Positions 55,615 to 64,000 of a stretch of DNA of 64,000 bases are shown piece by piece. Under the pieces are notes generated by a model that saw nothing but the letters and a program-made list of their open reading frames with translations, was not told where the DNA came from and did no database searches. How positions within the stretch are numbered: position 1 is the stretch's first letter; each line of letters starts with the position of its first letter. The translations under genes and the position numbers were made by a program. Where the stretch lies: assembly GCA_917880885.1 (NCBI GenBank), contig OU862917.1, forward strand, positions 27,020,104-27,084,103, read 5' to 3'. The DNA is from Limnephilus marmoratus (lineage: Eukaryota; Arthropoda; Insecta; Trichoptera; Limnephilidae).

Positions 55615-56702
55615 TATTTATTTTATTTATTAATATATCAACGCCCTTATGGGCTTTTACATATAAGTTTATAATACAGAGACAAAGTTGAACAATAAAA
55701 AAGATGAACTTAAAAAATGTAAACATCACATGAATGGAAGGTATAAAGATACATTTTAGTAAAAATATTGCATTACAATACAAGAGAAAGTTTTTAAAGT
55801 TGCAGATGGTAAAAAATAGTATACATTGTGTATTTACAAAATTTACATAAAAACAATTCTAGACAACTCAAATCAGATGTCACAGTACTTACCTACATAA
55901 AACGAAAAGAAAACGGCAACAGGTTTTTATATTGTGGATAAATATAAAAATACACAAATATATGCAATGTGCTATGTGATTAAACTATACTACATAAAAA
56001 TATCGTTCAAGTGTTTCTTAAATAATGGTAACTTTGTATTAAATACATCGATACTTAAGGTGAATTTGTTTGCTAGTGTATGAAATCGTGGAATAGGTGC
56101 ATGTGTGAGGTAGTTGTTGGTTCCAGAATTATTGTTGCCGAATACTATGTTTTGCCTTGTCGCTCGGGTTGGTACCTTAAAGTCAATGAGATGCAGGAGT
56201 TCACAACAGTTTAATTCAGAGTGAATAATTTTAAACAAAAAAGTTAGGTCAATTATTTTTCTTCTGTTTTCTAGGGAATGCAAATTAAGTGTATTTAGTA
56301 AGAATGTATAGTTAATGTGTTGAATAGGTATATGTAACTTGAAGTTAATAAATCGTAAAAATTTGTGCTGCACTCGTTCAATATTTTTTATATGAATTTG
56401 ATAATATGGGGACCAAACGATGGAATTGTATTCCAGCACGCTGCGTACTAGTGACAAATATATAATTTTAATAGCTTCTAATGAATCAAAGTCTTTGATG
56501 GTTCTGATTATAAATCCTAGTGTCTTCATGCCTTTGTTGGTTATTTCTTGTATGTGATTTATAAAATTTAATTGGGTGTCAAATATAACTCCAAGATCCC
56601 TGATTTCTTTGACTTTTTCTAAGATTTTGTTATTTATTGTGTATTTAAAAGATAACGGGGTCTTTGTTCTACAAAATGTTAATGTCTTACATTTATCGAT
56701 AT
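55615..56702 (-). pseudogene. Non-LTR RT C-terminal fragment with 3' end
   Basis: A 179-codon open frame (56529-55990) has MKTLGFIIRTIKDFDSLEAI, YLSLVRSVLEYNSIVWSP, FKVPTRATRQNIVFG and SIDVFNTKLPLFKKHL. Upstream TFCRTKTPLSFKYTI extends to 56702, where it is truncated. The 3' end has AAAGCCCATAAGGGCGTTG and a TAAAATAAATAA tail at 55615-55655. Confidence 0.8.
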
Positions 56703-56705
56703 TTT

Positions 56706-57080
56706 TTTTTTATTAGCAAAATTTTTTGATACATGGGAATAGGTACAAACATAATAACATAAAATATAAGAGAGTAACAAAAAAGATCCCACAAAGGCGA
56801 AGCCTGTGCGTGGGTATTATATTACGTGGATATTAAACAGTGGTGGTTAAAATAGAATTTAAAAATGTATATATATATATAGTGTCTTTATAGATCAATA
56901 TGATCGATTTTACAGGAGTTACTGTGAGATTTCTTAAAATTAAAGATATGTACATATAATAACGTATGTATACACCCAATAAGTACATACAGACGTTCAT
57001 AAATATGTGTACATATAATACACATATATTTCCTTTTATTAATATAATATACATGAGGAATAAGTTGTTTGCAACACACC
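56706..57080 (-). mobile_element. 3' untranslated region of another non-LTR element
   Basis: It starts at a run of T (minus-strand poly-A) abutting the previous truncation. It contains a CCCACAAAGGCGAAGCCTGTGCGTGGG hairpin. Short frames here are unsupported. TATACA-rich microsatellite sequence continues to about 57060. Confidence 0.45.
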
Positions 57081-57329
57081 AATTGTGTAATTTGTCAATG
57101 TTTGACTGTATTAAACATGTTCCTTTTGTAAATTAAGCCCTATTCCCCCCCCCCCCCCCTCTTCCCGGTATTCTATTAATTTTGAATACTTAAGATTATA
57201 AATAAAAATATTATGATAAATCTGTAGGTAAATGTCCCTAATAAAAAAGTCAAATAAAATGTGTTATTGTGACATAAAACACAAAAAGGTTTGTAAGGCA
57301 AAGCTACATTGTTTTTTTATATATTTAAT

Positions 57330-58275
57330 TGTGTCAGCAAAATTGCATAAAAATCAATGCATCTGAAGCTCCCAACGCGTTTCTCCTTAACAACTCTGGA
57401 GATAACTATGAAGAACTAATAAATATTTTAAATAATGAGCTAAACAATGTATCAAGAAGGCTAAAAATTAATAAGCTTAAATTAAATACAAAAAAAAACA
57501 AAATGTATGGTGATCGGATACAAGAAGACATCCAGTGAAAGCAAAATTAAAATTGATGGTGAAATTATTGAAAATGTTACTGAAATGAAATATTTAGGAG
57601 TTATATTAGACTCCAAACTAACATTCAACAAGCATGCTGAATATACACAAAAGAAAATTGGGGAAAAAATATCTTTTTTGGGAAGAATTCGGCCAAAACT
57701 ATCTAGTAAAATTGCAATCATTATCTACAATTCTATTATTGCTCCACATTTTAACTATTGCTCAACTATCCTTTTCCTATGTAACGAACGAGAACAAAAT
57801 AAGTTTCAAATTCTCCAAAACAGGGCAATGAGAATAATATTACGGCGGAATAGATTTTCAAAAGTAAACAAAATGTTAAAGGAATTGAATTGGCTAACCG
57901 TGAAACAGATGCTGACCTTGAATACGATGATATTTATACATAAAATAATTAACAACATTTTACCAAAATACTTTTCAAATAAAATTGTATTCAACAAGGA
58001 CATTCACAGACATAACACAAGAACATGCAAAGAAATCAGGCTTCAAAAAAAGGATAAGGCGAATACGCAGAACAGTTTGCTGTACAAGGGGATGAAGTTG
58101 TAAAACAAGCTACCAGAGACTTCCAGAGAAGTCCACACCAATTGGAAAGTTCAAGACGTATTGTAGGAGCTACATAAAATTACATAAAATTTAGTTTGCA
58201 ATATGAAATATTATAATTAATTAGAAATTTGTAAACTTAAATGTACAAATTACTAAAATAAAATTAATAAATAAA
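57330..58275 (+). pseudogene. Non-LTR RT fragment
   Basis: 57329-57538 reads ELNNVSRRLKINKLKLNTKK. A frameshift in an A run (57489-57497) moves to 57507-58103 with EMKYLGVILDSKLTFNKHAE, IIIYNSIIAPHFNYCSTILF, QILQNRAMRIILRRNR and NTRTCKEIRLQKK. The C-terminal RT region is CR1/RTE-like and lacks the catalytic core. It ends in an AAATAAAATTAATAAATAAA tail. Confidence 0.75.
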
Positions 58276-58281
58276 AAAAAC

Positions 58282-59160
58282 TCTGGGCAGTCAACTTTTG
58301 AATTAATAATTTTGTACCGGAGAATCTGAACAGCGACAAACCTCCTATGAATAGTTTCGTGATCGAAAGTGTTTCTCGATTTCGTCGTACGAGTTGTATT
58401 CGTTAAATGATTTAAAATTGAGAAATTTAAGAAATCGTTACGGAACCCTTTCTAACCTCTTAACATAAACAATGTAGCGCGGATTCCAAACCTGTGAACT
58501 ATAACATTTGGGAGGCGAGAATAGGTACCGCCGCCCCGAGAACCACTTATTGGATAACCAACACCTCTGCCATAGGTCACCTCAAGTGGTTCGCTATGTT
58601 TGGTGAGTTGGCAGGGATGCCCGGGTTCAAGGGGTGAGGTTTTTCTAGGTCTTGGTGGCGGATGAGTTGGACACACTGAATCCAAGATTCCTACCCACCC
58701 CTTACACCTTTTTCCTTCCCAACCCCTCATCTCCTTCCTTTCCGTAGAAAACTCTTCAGACCGCATCCCCAAAGTTGACACAAGCCCCGAGCGAAATTAT
58801 TTTCCTTAAGGCCTCCTGTTTGGAGAATGTAAAAAAAAGTATTCCAGATGCGAACGAACGAAAGAATTGTAGAAAATCAGCGAAGGCTTAGTGTTTTTGA
58901 AAAATTTGCACGTTCTTAGTAGATTCAAGAGCTACTTTTGGTTCTTTGGTGACAATATGATCAATGTGTTTCTCAAAGGTAATTTTGGAATTCAGAAGAA
59001 TCCCGAGATCACGTATATCTTTATTTGTTAGCAGCCATCCGGGAATGGTGTAATCATACAGTATTTTCACACGGTTGCAGTTGATATTGTAACTTTGCGA
59101 TTTCGATACATTGATAAAAAGTTTGTTTCCGAGTCAGTGGACCCCTGAGGCACACCGGAA
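58282..59160 (-). pseudogene. RT relic containing GC-rich repeat, segment B
   Basis: Minus-strand RT pieces lie on both sides of the GC-rich repeat: 59150-58840 (SSGVPQGS joined by deletion to NFLSMYRNRK, then TNKDIRDLGILLNSKITFEK) and 58450-58290 (KLTAQ-type tail). Same arrangement as segment A at 11 kb. Confidence 0.6.
58490..58835. repeat. GC-rich dispersed repeat, copy 5
   Basis: Starts TTTGGGAGGCGAGAATAGGT. The minus frame (58781-58452, 109 codons) is the counterpart of 11291-11004. Confidence 0.7.
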
Positions 59161-59992
59161 GAGATGATTTTATTTAATTGTTACGTAGATACTTTAAGTA
59201 CCGCTTTAGAGTTTAACGCACTTATGTGGTTTTTGCAAATACATTATGAAAACGGTTTGGACCCAAATTGGATACTAAATAAATGTAAAGAAAATTTCAG
59301 CAATCCGCATAATAACAGAAAAAAATATTAAAGCACTCAAACAAGATTATTTCTCTAACCTTCAAATTTGGACATCTCAAAACTTGTGCTCTTGGGTTAG
59401 TGACTTTAGCCTGAATGTGGACGATTTATATTCTACATATGGAATTCTGTTTACTTTTTTTCCCAGAACTTACTCTTCATACTTTACTTAAAAGAACATC
59501 CACACTGCTGGCTTTGTTAGGCCCCCTGTTTCCCCCGACCCCATCATCACCGCTTATGCGGGAATCAGACGCTTCACTCAGGTGAATATTCACTCGAGTG
59601 AATGTTCATCTTTGTTTCATTCCACGTTCAGACGGCAGTATAGGAATGAGTGTTCACTCGTTCATTCCTGCTAGAATTTGATTCCATTTGAGTCCATTTG
59701 ATCGAGGAATTAACTAGAAAGTAGCAAAGAAACACCGACGGCGGTAGATCCGGTCATGAATTTAAAAAAAAATAAATGTCCACACACTGCTTCCATATAG
59801 CAGCAATTTTCTACATTGATAGATGCAACACCAATTCCAATCAAAATTAATTTATGAAAATGACTCTACAACGATGAACTTGCAAATATATACATACATA
59901 TCACTGCTAGTTACTATCGTTACAGGAAGTTCATTGTATCACCTTATAGGTGCGAATACCAGAAATTCGTAATGATAAAATTAATTGTACGT
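59161..59992. repeat. Segment B, uninterrupted counterpart of 11600-14480
   Basis: Aligns with 11600-12289 and 14009-14480 without the hAT element. It contains a HARBI1-like trace (LIEELTRK, then a stop) near 59700. No gene. Confidence 0.65.
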
Positions 59993-60007
59993 ATTATCCT
60001 ATTATTA

Positions 60008-61803
60008 AAACTGCACTTTAAAAAACTGCACAGAAGGAAGAAACGAGTATTTCTCGAGAACCAAATCAAGGAAGTGGAACTAGCCAAGGCCCAAAACAGA
60101 AGTCGACTTTTCTATCAGAAGGTAAACCATCAAAGAAAAGAATATAAGCCCAGAATTACAATGTGCTACGACAGCGAGGGAAATATTTTGAATGAAAAGT
60201 CAAGAATTCTGAATAGATGGGTGGAATATTTTGATGCTCTGCTAAACGGAAGTGTAGATGAGAGTGTGGGTGAAAAATTGACAAGGGATGGAAACATCAC
60301 TGATTGTGGTACTAATGATGATGACAATGTCGAGCCGCCACCAACATTAGAAGAAGTAGTGGGTGCCATTAAAAGTCTACATAACAATAAATCACCTGGA
60401 ACTGACAACATCTCTGTAGAGTTATTCAAATACTGGTGCTCTGAGACCCTGCCAAGTGAATGGAACTGTGGAATAATTTGCCCTCTTCACAAGAAAGGAG
60501 ACCCTATGAACTGTTCTAACTATAGGAGCATAACGCTGCTGAATATCTCATACAAGATCCTATCAAATGTACTGTGTGGTAGGCTTATGAAATATTCGGA
60601 TGGCATAATTGGCCAATATCAAACTGGGTTCCGTAAGGGGAAATCTACAACTGATCAAATCTTTTCACTGAGACAGATACTGGAAAAAACAAAGAATTTA
60701 ATGTTGATACATACCATCTCTCCATAGATTTTAAGGCTGCCTATGACACGGTAAATAGAGAAAGACTGTACAGAGCCTTGGATGAATTTAATATCCCAAG
60801 AAAACTGGTAAACTTAGTAAGGCTCACAATGTCTAATGTTGAGTGCCGAGTCAGAATACAACAGGATCTGTCAGACACCCTAAAGACCTTCAATGTACTA
60901 AGACAAGGAGATGCACTTGCCTGCATTTTATTCAATTTAGCGCTGGAAAAGGCCATCCGAAATGCAGGTACACAAACCACAGGCCATATTTTTAACAAGT
61001 CTGTTCAGCTCCTTGCTTATGCTGACGATATAGATATCATCGCACGCTCAGAATATGAACTAAAATCGGCGTTTAAAAGCTTAGCTACGTCGGCAAGGAA
61101 CATGGGATTGGTCATCAACGAGGGGAAGACAAAATATATGCCCGTACATGGACGCCAGAAACCACCAAGTATACAGATAGATAATTATACATTTGAAACT
61201 GTCAACGAGTTTGTATATCTCGGTACTATGGTGACAAATGACAACAATGTATCCAGCGAAATCAAAAGAAGAATAGTAGCTGCAAATCGATACTACTTTG
61301 GGCTACAGAAGCATATGAAATCTCGCCACCTTACCAGAAGAACTAAAGTCCTGCTTTACAAGACCCTTATACGACCTGTTCTTATGTATGGTTCGGAATG
61401 CTGGACAATCAGTAAGGGTGATGAAGGAGCCCTAGAAAGTTTTGAAAGGAAGGTGCTGCGAAGGATTTACGGCCCAGTCTGTGATAATGGAGAATGGCGT
61501 ATCAGATACAACCAGGAGCTATACGATCTTTACGAGGACCCTAATATCTCCAAGGAAATCAAAACTGGAAGACTCAGGTGGGCTGGACATATCCAGAGAA
61601 TGAGCGAAGGAGATATCCCAAAGCGAATTATGGATGGTGCACCTGGGCGTCGGAGAAGAGTTGGAAGACCAAAGCTTCGATGGCTGGATGGAGTGGTGAA
61701 GGATGCAAGCACCATCGGCATCCGAAACTGGCGCAACGCAGCACAACACCGACAGTCATGGAGGCAGGCTCTGCTGGAGGCCAAGACCCGACCTGGGTTG
61801 TAG
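60008..61803 (+). pseudogene. Reverse transcriptase of the RTE-like element, one frameshift
   Basis: The first frame (to 60727) has KSPGTDNISVELFKYW, PLHKKGDPMNCSNYRSITLL and GQYQTGFRKGKSTTDQIF. A one-base shift near 60690 moves to the frame with SIDFKAAYDTVNRE, LRQGDALACILFNLALEKAI, AYADDIDIIAR (catalytic YADD), and a tail GRLRWAGHIQRMSEGDIPKR and RVGRPKLRWLDGVV. Only the linker, RT and C-terminal region are present. Confidence 0.85.
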
Positions 61804-61829
61804 AGCCACAGATGATGATGATGATGATG
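60008..61829 (+). mobile_element. 5'-truncated RTE-like non-LTR element
   Basis: Flanked by the 15-bp duplication ATTATCCTATTATTA (59993-60007 and 61830-61844). The unoccupied site is at 16061-16075 in segment A. It ends in an (ATG)n run, a habit of RTE-type elements. The endonuclease is missing. Confidence 0.85.
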
Positions 61830-61844
61830 ATTATCCTATTATTA

Positions 61845-62723
61845 TCATTTCTCTTGCGCCACAACATCCCCCATCTTGTTCTCCCCTTAACCGTCCCAAC
61901 CCCACAATACCTATTTCCCAGTCTATCTTTAAATAGATAAAATCACAAATTTGTATATATAATGCATTATATAATTATAGATTTATTATGTTTGTTCTAT
62001 CATTTTTGCAATTTTTTTTTAATATTTGCTACGTAGTTCTGCTTTAAATATTTTAGTATAAGTTCATTTATTTTAGGGTTTTTAGAAACATAAATGAACT
62101 TATACTAGCTTAAAAAATCGTAATATAAATTAAAATATCATTATAAATGAATGAATCATGAAAGTTAGTAACAAAAATTATTGTAATAAGTAAGTAAAGG
62201 ATATGTATGAAAGAACGCAAGATTTATACTTAGTAGATACTAATAGTAGACTTAAAGATGAAACTAAGAAATGAGAGAGAAAGAAGGAATGAACGATTTA
62301 TAAAATAGCAGACTTTAAGATATAAAAAGTAAACATATTTGGACAAAATGATGATATTATCATTGAATATGTTAACATATTTGTGAACATATCAATGGTC
62401 TATTTTTTTGTTACCTTCATCTTTAAATTATATTATCAAGGTTGTTTATGTTCCTTAAATAAATAAAGAAATATTATTTTAGCTTTCAAATATACAGGAT
62501 CTCAAAAATGGAGTGGCTTGTGGAATTTTGGGACTTTCTTATATAAGCACCTATCGGCTATACTCTTCAAAAGTTTGCTTGTCATATTTTATTTCAATTG
62601 GCTGATGCTAAGTACACAATTATCTCATTGGAAAAATGGTGTTGCTAAATAAAAAAAAATACACTTCGTGTATCATGCCCAATTCAATATAAATAATATG
62701 TATTTTTAAATTTTGGCGACAAG
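61845..62723. repeat. Segment B, counterpart of 16061-23529
   Basis: Aligns in order with 16076-16235, 16601-16640, 19796-19906 and 23360-23529, that is without the N2 and TAA-flanked elements. 62048-62100 forms a hairpin (AGTATAAGTTCATTTAT and its inverse). 62100-62500 is AT-rich without a gene. Confidence 0.65.
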
Positions 62724-62813
62724 TTTCACCCAATCGTGGAAAGCCCACAACACCCTCGCAAAAGATCTCGCCAAGAAGATATGCAACCGGAAACATCACA
62801 CAGCGGAACTATG
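62724..62813 (+). pseudogene. Duplicate of exon 1 of the spliced gene
   Basis: The same reading as 23530-23628 with a KRSRQED stretch, AG before and GTGAGT after, nine bases shorter at the 3' side. No counterpart of exon 2 follows; a Penelope-like fragment is there instead. Confidence 0.55.
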
Positions 62814-62879
62814 GTGAGTAATCCAAAGATTTTGTTCCGTAGATTTTTTTTAATATTAAATAATAAAAGATTACATGCG

Positions 62880-63430
62880 AACCAGCATGCTTCATTTTTT
62901 TGGGGGGGTGTTATGCCGTGTTGCGCTACCTCCTCCTTTAGCCAACGTTTCGGACAGCGTTACAGTGTTCATCATCAGGGCAGATGTGGAATTGTTAGTG
63001 GTGAAATATGTGCTTATGTTCTTAGAAGCGATACCGTGTTGCCAGCTCCACTCCACTACGAGCTGTGTTACAGTATACTTCACAAAGATTTTCTGCGTTT
63101 AGCTTTGGTGAAGCCGCCAATTACCGGATACCAAGAACGTCTCCGTCATATCTATTAATTGGATTTTAATGGATTTCATTTGCTTCCGTAATCAGGCATA
63201 CTCTATGGGTTTTGGGTCTTCCCAGGACTTCAGAAACAAATCCAAAGTAATGGCTGGTTTCGATTAAGTGCTCGGCGATAGCCGATTTGTCAGGGTGGCC
63301 GAGTTTATAAGCACGAAAGTGTTCTAATATCCTTTTGGAGATCGTTACCCGGCAAGGCAGACAAGGCAAATAATACGAGCCAAATCCGCACCAAACGAAG
63401 ACAGAATTGAACAAGAGTCGAAAGGCTGTG
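62880..63430 (-). pseudogene. Penelope-like element 3' part with GIY-YIG endonuclease
   Basis: The 82-codon minus frame (63414-63166) has FGSYYLPCLPC, RILEHFRAYKLG, KSAIAEHLIETSH and LITEANEI, the zinc-finger-linked GIY-YIG pattern of Penelope-like elements (the YIG part is degenerate). Downstream SWYPVI and SALMMNTVTLSETLAKGG follow with stops. The reverse transcriptase is not in the window. Confidence 0.7.
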
Positions 63431-63821
63431 CTTTTCTACCTTAAGTTCACAATGTGAAAGTCAGAATTGTCAGACTGTTGAGGAAAGAAAGCATAAGAAA
63501 GCATAAGCACAAGCAAGTATGCTAGTCAGGGGCAAGTCCGTTTGCGAGATGCCGACCGAAGTGGCTCCATCTCTTAATGAATTCTAAAATTAGAAATCAC
63601 GATGGTAAGAATTTAAGAAATAGAATTACAATGGTTAAAGCGAATTTAGTCAATATAAATCAAAATGGTTTACCACGAGCTCGCATTACTATATACTTAG
63701 ACATGGTTTTTTAGCTCTATTAATAATAAATGAATTTTACTAGAATTAGAATTACACTGGTTAAAGCGAATTTAGTCAATATAAAGTTATAACACAAAAA
63801 AAAAAAAAAAAAAAAAAAAAT
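63431..63821. repeat. Direct repeats and poly-A between Penelope copies
   Basis: 63640-63710 and 63765-63860 share GCGAATTTAGTCAATATAAA and TTTTACCACGAGCT. A run of about 28 A lies at 63796-63820. No gene. Confidence 0.6.
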
Positions 63822-64000
63822 GTTTTACCACGAGCTGGCCTTACTGTATACTTAGACATGTTTTTTGCGTTTAGCTTTGGTGTAGCCGTCAATCACCGGA
63901 TACCAAGAGCTATTGAGCTTAGCTCCGTCGTCTCTATTAATATTAAAAGGATTTTTGTAGATTTCAATTGCCTCCGTAATTAGGCGTGCTCTATAAGTTT
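63822..64000 (-). pseudogene. Second Penelope-like 3' end, runs off the window
   Basis: The minus strand reads LITEAIEIYKNPFNINRDDG then SSWYPVIDGYTKAK, the typical Penelope C-terminus and better preserved than the first copy. Same orientation, about 790 bp apart, as expected for tandem or partly tandem Penelope copies. Confidence 0.65.

Noticed and set aside
61811..61832. ATG run as a coding Met/Asp repeat
   Set aside because: It is the 3' microsatellite tail of the RTE-like element, after the stop codon.

Overview
This is an AT-rich eukaryotic window, almost certainly from an arthropod and most likely an insect. The evidence is that nearly all of it is transposable-element sequence of insect type: Jockey/CR1-like non-LTR retrotransposons with FP25K-like ORF1 proteins, an RTE-like element, Penelope-like elements, hAT, PIF/Harbinger, Mutator-like and Academ-like DNA transposons, Ty3-type Gag ORFs and LTRs. 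Introns are short, and one core promoter has a TATA box spaced from an arthropod TCAGT initiator. A hemipteran is possible, but the sequence alone does not prove it. There are no bacterial operons and no CRISPR array.

Layout. 1-8.1 kb is a nest: a foldback element (1023-7805, 9-bp target-site duplication, TSD) split by a second element with a 9-bp TSD (1160-6986), which contains an LTR-like block and a 4.5-kb non-LTR element. 8.7-10.6 kb and 49.8-51.6 kb hold two paralogous units, each with an open Gag-capsid-like ORF, an Asn/Glu-rich repetitive tail and no pol. 11-24 kb and 58.5-62.8 kb are two copies of one ancestral segment. The first copy was inflated by at least five later insertions (hAT, a TA-flanked element, a tRNA-like element, a 3.1-kb non-LTR element with an open 937-codon frame, and a TAA-flanked poly-C element). 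The second carries a 1.8-kb RTE-like insertion.

From 23.5 to 36 kb, four small exons with matching splice phases suggest the 3' part of a host or element gene. One intron of about 10.1 kb contains a decayed non-LTR element, which is itself cut by a 3.29-kb transposon with ~560-bp inverted repeats, a 3-bp TSD and an XPG-nuclease-like/Cys-rich gene (27367-30655). That last element is the strongest candidate for something unusual. 33-46 kb holds hairpin MITEs, hAT-like elements, RT relics, a second intact copy of the foldback element (43013-43695) and a minisatellite. 47.0-49.4 kb is a third element with the same terminal motif, containing an RT relic split by a tRNA-bearing insertion with a perfect 75-bp-arm palindrome. 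52-58 kb is a mosaic of RT, ORF1 and HARBI1 relics plus a solo LTR. 62.9-64 kb holds two Penelope-like 3' ends.

How it fits together: the related copies inside the window serve as empty-site controls for several insertions (foldback at 43.1 kb, segment B at 59.5-62.5 kb), so nesting order and TSDs can be read directly. Few reading frames look able to function: the two Gag-like ORFs, ORF1 at 5773-6546, and the open EN/RT frame at 16979-19792.
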